Source of the DNA: Bacillus sanguinis
GTDB taxonomy: Bacteria > Bacillota > Bacilli > Bacillales > Bacillaceae_G
Reading direction: 5' to 3'
NCBI RefSeq assembly: GCF_018332475.1
Contig: NZ_BOQB01000018.1
Span: forward strand, 1-42,194
DNA length: 42,194 nt
Shown: piece after piece, positions 15,724-25,843 of the stretch
Layout of the letters: each line of letters begins with the position of its first letter
Position numbering within the stretch: position 1 is the first letter of the stretch
Notes under the pieces: generated by a model
The model's database searches: none
The model's input: only the letters and a program-made list of their open reading frames with translations
What the model was told of the DNA's origin: nothing
Translations under genes and position numbers: made by a program

Positions 15724-18700
15724 AGACTTGTCACTCCATACTTTCCATTTTCATTATTTCTACTTCTTCGCTGTGCTAAGCGAGGGTTTGGCGCAAATGG
15801 AATCAGGTTTTGTGGGTCATGTTCTGATAAATTCAAATGTGTCTCTGTACGTACAACTTCGTCCTGTGTATGAGTTACTAGGATTTCTTCTCTCGGTTTA
15901 ATACTGCTATCTTTCACTTCACAAACCCTTTCAATTCTTTGGTTTGCTTGTAATCGTGTATCTCCTTTTCCGAACGGAGAAATACGTGACACTGTACCGT
16001 CTGTAGTTGTCGCAACCATATAACTACGATCTCTTTCTACCACCATTTGCACATTCTGGTATCCCCCCTGGTCTAAATCAGACATATAGAAGTGACCATT
16101 GTCTACCTTATGACTTACTGTAAGTGGCGGTTCACTAAATACTGGTTTTTGTTGTAAAGGTCTTTGATTTTGATTTCCTACTAATTGGTTTGGATTAATA
16201 TTGATAGAACGATTGATACTAATTTTCCCACCACTAGAATCTTGAATATATGCTGGTGTTGCTTTCATACCATTACGGTACTGCGTTAATTGTCCATCCG
16301 AAATATTTAAGTCTTGATATACAACTTGTCCCGAACGAATGCTACTATCACCACTACCATAACGAGATACAACTTGTGTCATTCCACTGGAATCTTTCGC
16401 TTCAATCCATGATTTATTATTTGTCGTAACAAGACGTACTGCACCTTGAGCAACTGATTGTCTTCCAGTCGCATCTGTTATTGTTGGTACCATTCCCTTA
16501 ATCTCTTGAATTTCTTTTGCTTCTGTTTGAACTGCTTTATTATATGGATTATGTTTACTTACCATACGTGCAGTAGCTTGGTAAGCACCTGCACCACCAA
16601 TTACACCTGCTGCATAGCTTAATCCTTTTGTCACATTGTAATGGCGTTCTGCTGCATTACCTCCTAATGAAGTATGAACGGCAGCTGCAGTTCCACTCAT
16701 CACTCTTTGTACTGCATTTCCACCAGCCTGCTGAACAGCACTAGATGCATTAAAGTATGCTTGTGATATATTTTCCATACCTTTTGTATGCACGAGATGT
16801 TTGGCACCTTCCATCATACTTACACCAATCATCTTACTTTGCTGTGTCATACGTCCCACTGCTGAAGTTGGAATCGTCATTTTCCCAGCACTTTGCGAAA
16901 TATTTGCTACACTAGCTGATGCATCCGCATACGAGCGCTCAATTTCAGAAACAGACAGATTTCCAGCACGTGCCATACTCGCTTGCGTTTGCGTAGCTGC
17001 AAACACAGCTTTATTGATTGCACCACCTGTCGCAACACCGTGTGAACGAACACTTTGAATCGCACTAGTAATTCCAGAACCTACTTGTTGACTCACTGTT
17101 CCAAGACTAGCATGACTTTGTAAACCTTTCGTCAATTGCGAAGCAAAGGCATCTTTATTAATATACGATTGATTATGTAGACTCTTACCACTCGTATCTT
17201 TTGCCTGTACGGGCATCGCACCCGCTTGTACCGCTGCTTGCTGAGCGACTGCTTTAAATTCATTCCCTTTATCATTCAAGTGAGACTGCCAAGCTTCTAC
17301 TTTTTGCGCTTGAGACATAGTTGGAGACAAGTTTTTCATAAAGTTTGCTTTGTTCTCTGCTGCATATCCTTGTTTAAAGGATTCTGTAGATGCTTGTACT
17401 AAATTCCCAACATTACTTACACCTTTTTGTTTCTGGTTTCCATATCCATTTGCTAAACTATGTGTTTTTACACCATTTACCGCTTTTTGAATGCCAGATA
17501 CACTAGATACACCCATTGCATTTATATTTGGATTGTTTTGTAATTGTTGCGATAGCTGAGAAGCAAAAGCTTCCTTATTAGCATAGCTAGTCCCATCTTT
17601 TTGTTGCACAATCCCTGCTTGTTCTGCAGCTTTCTGTGCATGATTTTTAAATCCTTGCACTTTTTGACTCAAGTGTTTGTTCCATGCAGCCTCTTTTTCT
17701 TGTTGTGGTACATCTGCAGGGAATTGCTTCATGAATCCAGCCTTATGATCTGCTGTATATGCCTTTTTAAATGCAGCAGTGGACGCACCCACAAGTGAGT
17801 CTACTTGTCCCATATTTTGATGGCCACTCTCTAGTGTTTCTCCCTTTACTCCTTCAACCGCTTTCCCAACTTTTCCAAGTGCAAGTTGAGAAGCAAAGGC
17901 ATCTTTATTTACATAAGACTTATCAAACAGGTTGTTGCCTTGCTTATCTTTCGCATCAACTGGCATTGCTCCAGCTTTTATTGCCGCTTGTTCTGCATGA
18001 TTTCTAAATCCCTGAACTTTTGAGTTTAGATGGTCATTCCATTTTTTCTCTTTCTCTTCCGCTGACATGTTTTCTGGTAATTGACTCATAAACGCATCTT
18101 TATGGTCTGCCTCATATCCTTTTTGGAATGCGTTAGTTGCAGCGTTAACTAAATCTCTAGCGTTTCCATATGGTGTAGCATTTTTCTTCATATTTTGTAA
18201 ATCTTGTTTTCGCTGATTTTTGAAATGAGACATTTGATCACTATTTGTTTTTGCTACTTTTTTTGCAATCTCTGCATCAGATGCACCAGGGAATGCTTGT
18301 TTTAAACGGCTCGCAACTGCAGAATCAGGATTATCAGCTTTCCAATTTTCAAAATCTTTCGTAGCTAAGTCTTGTGCAATATCTTCATCTGTTAACTCTG
18401 GATATTGTTCTCCATTTAACCCTTTATACGTATCTAGACCTTTCTTCACACTAGAACCAATATGCTTCCCAGCACTAGTAACTCCTTCAAGTCCAGCTGC
18501 CAATGTTCTTCCTGTTACTGCACCAGGAACTCCACCTGCTTTACTTCCAGCAAATGTTCCTACTGCCATTCCTTCTGGTCCAAGTCCTGCACCCATTGCT
18601 AACCCCGCGAGTCCGCCCGTTGCTTTTCCAACCATGCTTCCAATTTGACCTGCTTTTAACATACGAGCTGCACGAGATGTTGTACCTACATCTGTCCCTA

Positions 18701-19700
18701 AATTGGCTCCCAACGCGTTTTTAGGGTTATCAGCATCTTCTTTTTTATCTTCCTCACCTTCTTTTCTAGCTTTTGTCTTCTCTTTATTACTACGATGGTC
18801 ATCACGTATCCCTTTAACGATACCTGCCATACTTGCTAAGGCTCCCATTCCAAGCATCGTACCTGCTCTATTTACCGCTCCCGCCGTATTTGTACTTAAA
18901 CCAATGAACCCTTTTACAATTTCACCTATAGGAATAAACATAGCAAATAAGATTAATTTAATAATGGTATTATCTGATTTGCCTACTAGTACAAAAATCA
19001 ACCATATAGTAATCGCATGGATACCTTGGATGAGTACTGTACCAACAAATTCACGCATCCAATATAGAGTTTGTTGTTTCTTTTGAGGAAATAACCACAT
19101 ACCAACCATAATCGGTCCCATTAACATCAAAATATATAGAGATACCGCTCGCATTAAATAGAAGAAGTTTGCCCAAAGTGACAATCCAACTTCAATCAAC
19201 ATCGCAAAAATTTGAAATAAATAATCATCCTTATTTTTATCCATAGACAATTCGGCAATTGTCTGACCTGGTTTAAAAACATCTAGCGATTGTTCTCCTA
19301 TTGCTCTTTTAAACTCCGATGCTACCCAAGTATTCATATCAAATATAATGTTATAGAAGAAATCTAGATGCCATATACAAATAGAAACGATCATTAAATC
19401 CTTCGCATATTCAATGATATATGTTCGATTTGTTGGATTAATAGCAGCAGCTGAATACTTTGCACCAGCAATTACAGCACTGACTAAGACTAAAAAGGCT
19501 GCAAATTTAAACATGACTGGTAATCCCGTATTTAATACACTCCCAGCTGTGTCGTCTTTAAATAAAAAATTTAATTTTGCACTATCCCCACCAAAAATTA
19601 AATCGGGGATAGTATCAATTAATTTATAGATTGGAGAAAGAAAGGTCTTGACCATAGAAACAATTAAGCCGCCGACCCATCCTATTATCTTATCAAGCAT
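15720..19700 (-). CDS. VirB6/TrbL-like channel protein with repeated tail
   Basis: 1326 residues. The first 290 or so contain a hydrophobic start and about six membrane spans (for example LMIVSICIWHLDFFYNIIF and LYILMLMGPIMVGMWLF), fitting VirB6/TrbL, the inner-membrane channel subunit. The rest is soluble, Ala/Gln/Lys-rich and helical. Three repeats of about 90-100 residues lie near 510-606, 628-718 and 757-858. The C-terminus (about 1080-1326) has strand-rich repeated motifs such as VRLVTTNNKSWIEAKDSSG and VVERDRSYMVATTTDG. It sits between virB4 and the hydrolase, the normal place for virB6. The head assignment is good; the tail role is unknown. Confidence 0.75.
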   Translation of the reverse strand: MLDKIIGWVGGLIVSMVKTFLSPIYKLIDTIPDLIFGGDSAKLNFLFKDDTAGSVLNTGLPVMFKFAAFLVLVSAVIAGAKYSAAAINPTNRTYIIEYAKDLMIVSICIWHLDFFYNIIFDMNTWVASEFKRAIGEQSLDVFKPGQTIAELSMDKNKDDYLFQIFAMLIEVGLSLWANFFYLMRAVSLYILMLMGPIMVGMWLFPQKKQQTLYWMREFVGTVLIQGIHAITIWLIFVLVGKSDNTIIKLILFAMFIPIGEIVKGFIGLSTNTAGAVNRAGTMLGMGALASMAGIVKGIRDDHRSNKEKTKARKEGEEDKKEDADNPKNALGANLGTDVGTTSRAARMLKAGQIGSMVGKATGGLAGLAMGAGLGPEGMAVGTFAGSKAGGVPGAVTGRTLAAGLEGVTSAGKHIGSSVKKGLDTYKGLNGEQYPELTDEDIAQDLATKDFENWKADNPDSAVASRLKQAFPGASDAEIAKKVAKTNSDQMSHFKNQRKQDLQNMKKNATPYGNARDLVNAATNAFQKGYEADHKDAFMSQLPENMSAEEKEKKWNDHLNSKVQGFRNHAEQAAIKAGAMPVDAKDKQGNNLFDKSYVNKDAFASQLALGKVGKAVEGVKGETLESGHQNMGQVDSLVGASTAAFKKAYTADHKAGFMKQFPADVPQQEKEAAWNKHLSQKVQGFKNHAQKAAEQAGIVQQKDGTSYANKEAFASQLSQQLQNNPNINAMGVSSVSGIQKAVNGVKTHSLANGYGNQKQKGVSNVGNLVQASTESFKQGYAAENKANFMKNLSPTMSQAQKVEAWQSHLNDKGNEFKAVAQQAAVQAGAMPVQAKDTSGKSLHNQSYINKDAFASQLTKGLQSHASLGTVSQQVGSGITSAIQSVRSHGVATGGAINKAVFAATQTQASMARAGNLSVSEIERSYADASASVANISQSAGKMTIPTSAVGRMTQQSKMIGVSMMEGAKHLVHTKGMENISQAYFNASSAVQQAGGNAVQRVMSGTAAAVHTSLGGNAAERHYNVTKGLSYAAGVIGGAGAYQATARMVSKHNPYNKAVQTEAKEIQEIKGMVPTITDATGRQSVAQGAVRLVTTNNKSWIEAKDSSGMTQVVSRYGSGDSSIRSGQVVYQDLNISDGQLTQYRNGMKATPAYIQDSSGGKISINRSININPNQLVGNQNQRPLQQKPVFSEPPLTVSHKVDNGHFYMSDLDQGGYQNVQMVVERDRSYMVATTTDGTVSRISPFGKGDTRLQANQRIERVCEVKDSSIKPREEILVTHTQDEVVRTETHLNLSEHDPQNLIPFAPNPRLAQRRSRNNENGKYGVTSL
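17125..18170 (-). repeat. Three protein repeats in the VirB6-like tail
   Basis: Each unit runs: L-V-x-A-[ST]-T-x-[AS]-F, then GYEADHKDAFM (or AYTADHKAGFM, GYAAENKANFM), a W-x-x-H-L pair of helices, VQGFRNHA-like, and ends NKDAFASQL or NKEAFASQL. Copies lie at about 18170-17883, 17815-17545 and 17430-17125. Divergence is high enough to show old duplication. Confidence 0.75.
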
Positions 19701-19730
19701 AATTTCACCTTCCTTTTCAAAGGTACGCTA

Positions 19731-20875
19731 TTATCCTGCGTACCCTTGTACTTTCTTCATGTTATTTAAAAGCTCTTGCAGTACGGCTTCATTGGATTCA
19801 ATGAACATCATTTCTTTATCTGATGGATCTGTTTGAATCCAAACTGAACTATCTCCTATGCGGAAAATCCCTTCACCTTTCCCTGGATTGTTGAGAATAA
19901 TGTCAAGCTCCCCAGCAGTTAAGTTAAAGTTCTCTTGGATTTTTTTCTTATCAATCTTATTTTGCTCTAAGAAGAAATAAGAGAAAGTAGATTGCAAGAT
20001 ACCACGCGCTTTCACATTTTCCAAAATACGAACAAAGTCCTGACTTGCCCAACACATACCGGCATTTCTTTTACGTGAACGACGTGCTACTTTTTCTAAG
20101 AAGTTAACAGTTTGTTCATAATCGATAAACTGCCACATCTCATCCACATATAACACTTTTCGTTTGATAGCGTGTTCTGGACTCTTAATCCAATGCTCCC
20201 AAATATAGTTCAAGATAACGTGGAAGGCGATCGGTTTTAAGAAGCCCTCTTCTAAATGACTAATATTAAAGTTAACAACACGTGATTCATTTAACTGTGT
20301 TTCTACACCGCGTCCAAAATTACTTTGTCCATCAAATAATGGTTTTGAGCCATCACGTAAAAACGGACGAATCGCAGCAATTAACTCTTCTGCTTTCACA
20401 TCGTCTCCATGGTTTTCTACTATTACATCATAAATTTCTTTTAACTCTGGCTCCGGCTTTCTCACTTGAGACTGAATTAATTGTCCATCCACCTTCTTCA
20501 CTTCATCTTTATATAAAGATGAGGGATGAGAAGTAATACCATGTTTATCGAATACTTCACGAATTGCATCTTCTAACATTGTGCGCTGGAATACATTTAA
20601 TCCTGGTTGATCAAAATCTTGTCCGCGAATAATAATGTCAAAGAATCCTAGTATTTCATTGATTTTCTCTAAAATAGGCACAAATCTTACATACTTCACG
20701 CCATCACGCTCTACGAGTTCTTTCTTGTCATATTGTTCAAGCGCTTCTAGCTCTTCATCTTTATCCGTAATCTGAAGTTCTGTTACTGCAATTGCACAAG
20801 GATTAATAATGATATTACTTTCTGGTGAAATATTTAAGTTAATACCACCTAATCGTTTGGTGATTTTTACGAATT
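19731..20875 (-). CDS. virB4: VirB4-like conjugation ATPase, 3' exon
   Basis: The downstream half of the VirB4 ATPase, after the group II intron. It resumes with (E)FVKITKRLGGINLNIS and contains the Walker B region KVLYVDEMWQFID, the downstream ASQDF glutamine motif, and a C-terminal WIQTDPSDKEMMF. Internal ATG 20699 is not a genuine start; the exon begins at 20875. Together with 23555-24509 it gives 2100 bases, exactly 700 codons. The spliced protein powers pilus assembly and substrate transfer. The stop is 30 bases before the VirB6-like start. Confidence 0.85.
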
Positions 20876-20924
20876 ATGATGATAGGTAAGGCTTTGATGT
20901 AATCTCCACCTTTTCCCCCACCTC

Positions 20925-20958
20925 ACACCGTACGTGCTAGTTTCCTAGCATACGGCGT
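20925..20958 (-). ncRNA. Group II intron domain V
   Basis: A 34-base hairpin, the classic size. In RNA sense a CUAG-GAAA-CUAG tip (GAAA tetraloop) tops a stem with the CGUAU/ACGUACG bulge pattern and a basal CGC triad. This is the catalytic core of group II introns, and a GGUGGGG/CCUUACC domain VI stem follows it. Confidence 0.85.
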
Positions 20959-20989
20959 TCCATCGTTTCCAACTGACTTTAAAATCAAA

Positions 20990-22822
20990 TTATGTTACTA
21001 TCGGTTCATTTCCAGCTTTAGTTCTTAGCACATTCAGTTTATCCATTTGTTTCTTGTTAAGTTTAAAAGACCGAAGGTAATGTGTAATCTTATTAAGATT
21101 CGTCATGTGAATCAGTTTGTGTATAAACCAATCTACAATTACCAAGTTGTTGTACTTGTCATCCCCACCTTGTTTAATGGGAACAATGTGATGACAATGA
21201 ACACGTTCAATACCAATTTCCTCACCAGTTACATAACACTTACCATATTGAGCAACGTATTTTGATATCCTATTATCGTTGTACTCAATACTTTTATTCT
21301 TCGAATAAGTCCTCATAACTTGGTTGAGAACATCCTTAGGTATTGCCTTAAGATTACTATGTACTTTATTACGCCCCGTTTCCGTATAGTTACAGATAAC
21401 CTGCGAAAAATTCCACGGGTTTTTATGATGTATTCCTGTAACTGGTAAGAGTGGAGTGTTCTGTACAACGTAAATCTTAGTGTTAGGTTGTATTCCTTTG
21501 GTCTTCCTTTTAAAATTCACAGATGTTTCACAGAACTTCATGTGCTTCATATTGTTTCTAAGTCTGGTTCTTATGACTCTTCGCAGAGAGTAATTTACCT
21601 CCGTTAAATCCATGTAAATTGTAACCGCATATTTAAAGTAATTTTGTATACCAAGAAGGGTTGAATTAAATTGAGTAACTTTCTCTGAAGTGGGCTCCTT
21701 TTGAATTCCTTTGATTCGTTCTTTTAGTTGTCTTTTAGCTTTTGTAATAGCTTTGTCGGACATACTGGTTTTTGCAATATATCCAAATTTAGCTTTACCT
21801 TGTTTAACCACTTTGATTTTGAATCCAAGGAAAACTGACGAGTTTTTCTTGAGATTAACCACTTTGGACTTTTTGGGGTTAATTTCTAATCCCAAGCGGG
21901 ATTTGAGAAAATCAACTGTCGCATGATAAAAGCGTTGTGCTTCATCATAAGTCCGACACATTATTTTGAAGTCATCCGCGTATCTCACTACATAACCACA
22001 TTTTAGATTCGTGTACTTCCTAGCATATTGTCGAAACCCTAAATGCCGAGTAGAGATTCTGTGAGGTTTGTAGGTTTCCCATTGGCTACTTATCCACCAA
22101 TCAAGTTCATTTAGAACAATGTTGGAAAGTAAAGGAGAAATAATTCCTCCTTGCGGAGTACCCTTATTGGGAATACCCTCTCCTTCTATCTCAGATTTAA
22201 GGATTTTTGAAATAACACATAGAAGTGATTTGTCTCTTATTCCCAGAGTCCACATTTGCCTTAATAGCTTTTTGTGGCATACATTATCAAAGAACCCCTT
22301 AATGTCAATATCAACACAGTAGTGTTGGTGACCTATGTTAATAAGACTTACAACTCTACTTAGTGCATGGTGTGTACTTCTGTTCGGTCTAAATCCATAA
22401 CTATGGTTATGAAACTTAGCTTCACAAATAGGTTCCAATACTTGGAGGATAGATTGTTGTACTAATCTGTCCCAAATTGTTGGAATCCCCAGGGGTCGCT
22501 TCTTATCACTGCCCTCTTTTGGGATAAGGACTCTTTTAACTGCTTGTGGTTGATAGTTATTTAATCGTTTCCTAACTTCATGAATAATCTTTGTATCGTT
22601 TAGGTGCCAAATATCTTTAATGGTTAAATTGTCAACTCCAGCCGTGTTACTCCCCTTATTAGTTTTGATGTTGCGGTATGCTAATCTAATATTTTCTTCC
22701 GAACCGATAATATCAATTAATTTATAGAAATTGTTACCATTAAGGCTATTAGAATATAACTCATCATACTTTCTTTGCATGTCGTAATATTCACTGTGCC
22801 TTAGTTTAGTTTTCTTTAACAT
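20990..22822 (-). CDS. ltrA: Group II intron reverse transcriptase/maturase with HNH endonuclease
   Basis: 610 residues from ATG 22822, with GGGGAGG upstream; the frame is open for 30 more codons. Reverse transcriptase motifs run in order: KRPLGIPTIWDRLVQQ, SYGFRPNRSTHHAL, VDIDIKGFFDNV, GTPQGGIISPLLSN, and the active site VVRYADDFKIM. The maturase (X/thumb) region follows, then an HNH nuclease: CYVTGEE, VHCHHIVPIKQGG, NNLVIVDWFIHKLIH. All key residues look intact, so the intron may be mobile by target-primed reverse transcription. The gene ends 31 bases before domain V. Confidence 0.93.
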   Translation of the reverse strand: MLKKTKLRHSEYYDMQRKYDELYSNSLNGNNFYKLIDIIGSEENIRLAYRNIKTNKGSNTAGVDNLTIKDIWHLNDTKIIHEVRKRLNNYQPQAVKRVLIPKEGSDKKRPLGIPTIWDRLVQQSILQVLEPICEAKFHNHSYGFRPNRSTHHALSRVVSLINIGHQHYCVDIDIKGFFDNVCHKKLLRQMWTLGIRDKSLLCVISKILKSEIEGEGIPNKGTPQGGIISPLLSNIVLNELDWWISSQWETYKPHRISTRHLGFRQYARKYTNLKCGYVVRYADDFKIMCRTYDEAQRFYHATVDFLKSRLGLEINPKKSKVVNLKKNSSVFLGFKIKVVKQGKAKFGYIAKTSMSDKAITKAKRQLKERIKGIQKEPTSEKVTQFNSTLLGIQNYFKYAVTIYMDLTEVNYSLRRVIRTRLRNNMKHMKFCETSVNFKRKTKGIQPNTKIYVVQNTPLLPVTGIHHKNPWNFSQVICNYTETGRNKVHSNLKAIPKDVLNQVMRTYSKNKSIEYNDNRISKYVAQYGKCYVTGEEIGIERVHCHHIVPIKQGGDDKYNNLVIVDWFIHKLIHMTNLNKITHYLRSFKLNKKQMDKLNVLRTKAGNEPIVT

Positions 22823-23554
22823 GGGCTGTAACCTCCCCTTATTTACTGGAGGTTTACATCTCTTTAGTCTTACTCGAAACCATGTCAACCATAAGTAACA
22901 GTCAGTTTTCAATCGACTAGTGGCTATCCCTCCACGTTCATTACACGTTTCATAGGTACTGTGCCACCACTTTCACTGTCATAAACCTAGGTTATACAAT
23001 TTACAATTGTTTTCCCTAGAACCACTTCATCGGAAGCAAGCCCTCAGTGTTGACAGCTTACCACGTTCCGTCATTCCTATCTGTGCATATACCGTTAGGT
23101 TTCTCCTATGAGCCTGCTACCTTGATATTGCCTGTAACAATATATGGACTTTCATAAAGGCGAGTTTTACTCATCCACAGTAGCGACACTAATTGTGTCA
23201 GTAAGCCTTTCGACTTACTTCCGATATAGACCCGTACCATCAGAGATTCGTCCGCACATACCATACTCTATTGGTTCATAGTGCATACTAACCATAGGTA
23301 ATTTATAGACTTCCGGTTTATAGGTTACACCACCCACCTCTGAGTGACTTTCGTATCCTATAGGATTACGGTAACTCTCAACCGACTTCACCGAGCTTCA
23401 TACAGTTCAGTTCTTGCTAACTTCACTGCATGTCGGAGTATTAAAGGAAGCCCTTCAAGGCGTTACCCTATCATTTGACTTCTTGGAATGACAGTTCACT
23501 GTTGAACTGTAAGTTCGACAATGCCTAAGCTTTTCACTTAGGAACGTGTCGCAC

Positions 23555-24509
23555 CACCCTCGGGATCTATGATCATCGCATGTGTATCTGCAAGTGATGT
23601 TTCACGAGCTAGCTTCATTTTTAAGAGTAAACTTTTACCGGAACCTGAAATCCCTGTCACACCAATGTTATAGTTTGGTGGACGATAATCTGCGTTACCA
23701 AATGAATTTAAAAATTCTACTTGGCCAGTAATTTTGTTCTTTCCTATTGGTATACCACCGTTAAATCTTCCGGAACCTGATACAAAGGGAGCAAATGTAC
23801 ATAGAGCACGTCTATCGATATTGCGATATGTATCTTGCAGAGTATTTGGTGCACCTAGTGGCATAACTGCTTTCAAGCCACTCTTCACACGATTCCAAGT
23901 ACTCGCTATTTTAAAGTGAGATGCTTGCATTTCATCTTCGATATACTCACATAAAACATCTAATTCTTTCTTTGAGTCAGCATACGCAACCGCCATGGTA
24001 CTTACCATATAAGAGTCATTCTCATTAAATTGAATTTCATCCATTAAATTGTTTGTATCCTGAATTTTTGCATCTAAATCTTTTTCTTGGTCAATATTTC
24101 CACGTGTACGTTGGAAAGAAAGGTTCGAACGTAACATCGTCAGCTGCATATCTAACGAACGCATCGCTTTTGCTTTTGGCTCTTTATGAATATCAATCAT
24201 GACATCAACCTCTCCAGCTGAAGTTAACATGTTCAGCCAATTGGTCTGCATCATACGAGGGTATCCATCACGTGGAATATAAAATGGACGGAAGAAAGTA
24301 TTACTTCCCAAAGACTGCTTAATTACCCCATAGTCTTCTGAATCAATTTTCATTCCTTCTGGGGCAATGACATCAAACACAGTTGTTTGATTTTCTAATT
24401 GAGGCGGAACTTCTTCTTGTTCGTACGCTTCCTCCTCTAGTTCCAATTCGTCATTCTTTTCAGCTTCTAACTTCTTTTTTTCTTTTTTCTTCTTTCCAAA
24501 CAATTTCAT
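23555..24509 (-). CDS. virB4: VirB4-like conjugation ATPase, 5' exon
   Basis: The upstream half of the ATPase: a Lys/Glu-rich head, the pre-ATPase region (TTVFDVIAPEGMKID to MPLGAPN), and the P-loop GVTGISGSGKSLLLK near residue 285, then HAMIIDPEG where the intron interrupts. Without splicing, translation would run into the intron and stop a few codons later, giving a 323-residue protein that keeps the P-loop but lacks Walker B. It starts two bases after the stop of the preceding 304-residue gene, so translation is probably coupled. Confidence 0.87.
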
Positions 24510-24511
24510 AC

Positions 24512-25426
24512 TTATGCCACCCCATTATTTGATTTTTCAGCTTTTTCTTCCGCTAGCACTTTCTTCATTAACTCTAGTTTTCTCTCATTTGTTTCACCAG
24601 TTGAATAGAGAGAGAAGTTCTCATTTTCAATTAAATCTTGGAAACGTGCTTTCACCGCTTTACGACGGTTAAACGCTACATATTGGAGTTCTATTAATTT
24701 ATCTTTTGTTAACATTTCTACACTAATTTTTGCTTTCGATAGTAGATTTCGGGAAGCATTATAGCGACGATATAATTCGTTAAACGCTTTATCTACAATC
24801 TTTTCTTCCAATTCATCCTCTGTATCAGCTGTAATCGTACTAATATCCACTTTGTATGGATAAATTAAATATCGCTTTTGTTCATATCGAGGCTGCGAAC
24901 GTTGCCAGTACTCTAAGTTGTCGATAACTTCTTGCCCATAAAGTACTGTCTCTGGTGTAAGGTCCTTCGCACCTTTCATTGTTTCTGTCATTTTTCGTAC
25001 AGGATCTGTTAAATCTACAAACTTACTTTGGATATATACCTTCGTATTAAACTCTAATGTGGTTAACCATGATTCAATTTTGATATCAATCGCTTCTTGT
25101 TCCGCATTGGAAAGTAAATAATAGTTTACTGGGTGTGCCTCCGCGATTAGGATAAACGTGTCATCATGATAACGAATCATATGATTTTCAACTTCCTTAA
25201 TGTCTTCTATAAAAGCACGAAAGAAATCAACATTATCCTCATCAATTTCCGATTCAGCAGGCGTATTCTTTTTATTTTTCTTTCCATTTTTTTCAGCAGT
25301 ACGTTTCTCTAACCCGCCCTGGCTTTTCCCCTTTTTCTTAGAACCAAACATCGGTTTTCCATTCATTTTCCGATAAAAGAAAAACCCTACAATGGCTACC
25401 AACGCAAAATATATCATTTCTAACAT
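24512..25426 (-). CDS. Conjugation protein, probable detached VirB4 N-terminal-like domain
   Basis: 304 residues. One N-terminal hydrophobic segment (MIYFALVAIVGFFFYRK), a basic linker, then a soluble domain: DTFILIAEAHPVNYYLLSN followed by EQEAIDIKIESWLTTLEFN and KVYIQSKFVDL. This resembles the opening part of VirB4/TraC proteins (an 'ilev...lls..Eq' block), with a long helical remainder. It lies exactly between prgI (virB3) and virB4, one or two bases from each, so it should belong to the same complex. It may anchor the ATPase to the membrane. The domain parallel is by eye only. Confidence 0.55.
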   Translation of the reverse strand: MLEMIYFALVAIVGFFFYRKMNGKPMFGSKKKGKSQGGLEKRTAEKNGKKNKKNTPAESEIDEDNVDFFRAFIEDIKEVENHMIRYHDDTFILIAEAHPVNYYLLSNAEQEAIDIKIESWLTTLEFNTKVYIQSKFVDLTDPVRKMTETMKGAKDLTPETVLYGQEVIDNLEYWQRSQPRYEQKRYLIYPYKVDISTITADTEDELEEKIVDKAFNELYRRYNASRNLLSKAKISVEMLTKDKLIELQYVAFNRRKAVKARFQDLIENENFSLYSTGETNERKLELMKKVLAEEKAEKSNNGVA

Positions 25427-25777
25427 CTATAAATTCTCCTTTACCCATGTAATTGGCTCGTATCCTTTTCTCCACTTGCCTTTTTCAGAACGGCTACGCA
25501 TTTTGATAAGTAAATATTTATCTAGATACATGTGTTGTTTTTCTTTATAAATAAAAGCAAACGTTATTACAACTACTACTGTTGGTATTGCTAAAATTAA
25601 GCAAATAAAAAATGCTACCGCCGCATTAAAAGGTGCAAATAACCGCCATAAGAATGGCACATATAAATAAAGGGATGCTCCGCCACCCAATAGATAAATC
25701 AATTGGCGTTTGCTCAGCACACCTAACAGTGTTTTTTGTTCCGAAGTCATATCAACAGGAACGGTTACTTTTCTCAT
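25427..25777 (-). CDS. prgI: PrgI family type IV secretion protein (VirB3-like)
   Basis: 116 residues. The start MRKVTVPVDMTSEQKTLLGV and SKRQLIYLLGGGASLYLY are typical of the PrgI family, and two membrane spans (about 25-50 and 55-78) are followed by a basic cytoplasmic tail. PrgI/VirB3 proteins are small inner-membrane parts of the channel and usually precede VirB4, as here. The stop touches the next gene. Confidence 0.8.
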   Translation of the reverse strand: MRKVTVPVDMTSEQKTLLGVLSKRQLIYLLGGGASLYLYVPFLWRLFAPFNAAVAFFICLILAIPTVVVVITFAFIYKEKQHMYLDKYLLIKMRSRSEKGKWRKGYEPITWVKENL

Positions 25778-25801
25778 TTTGTTTCCTCCCTTATATAAGA
25801 G

Positions 25802-25828
25802 AAGCTCTCCCCAAATAGAGGAGAGCTT
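25802..25828 (-). terminator. Hairpin between the pilin gene and prgI
   Basis: AAGCTCTCC (25802-25810) and GGAGAGCTT (25820-25828) form a perfect nine-pair stem. On the minus strand no U-run follows, so it probably stabilises or partly stops the pilin transcript, giving more pilin than channel proteins, rather than ending the operon. Confidence 0.5.
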
Positions 25829-25843
25829 TTACAAACTCTTATG

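Larger units (their letters stand above)
20876..23554 (-). mobile_element. Group II intron interrupting virB4
   Basis: A 2679-base retroelement in the same direction as its host gene. The 5' end reads GTGCGAC (23554-23548), the group II consensus, and the 3' end is ...ATCAT (20880-20876), ending in the required purine-pyrimidine AT. Domain V lies at 20925-20958 and a domain VI-like stem at about 20877-20920. Bases 22823-23554 hold domains I-IV upstream of the maturase gene and contain no other gene. Removal joins GAT CCC GAG GGT G to AA TTC, giving DPEGEF, the expected ATPase sequence. Confidence 0.9.

Noticed and set aside
19731-20699. A separate 322-residue ATPase gene starting at ATG 20699
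   Set aside because: The frame continues upstream to the intron boundary at 20875 with conserved ATPase sequence; the ATG is internal.
20990-22822. Reverse transcriptase as a retron or defence-type (DRT/Abi) system
   Set aside because: Maturase and HNH regions, domain V at 20925-20958, GTGCGAC boundary and the frame-restoring splice all show a group II intron.
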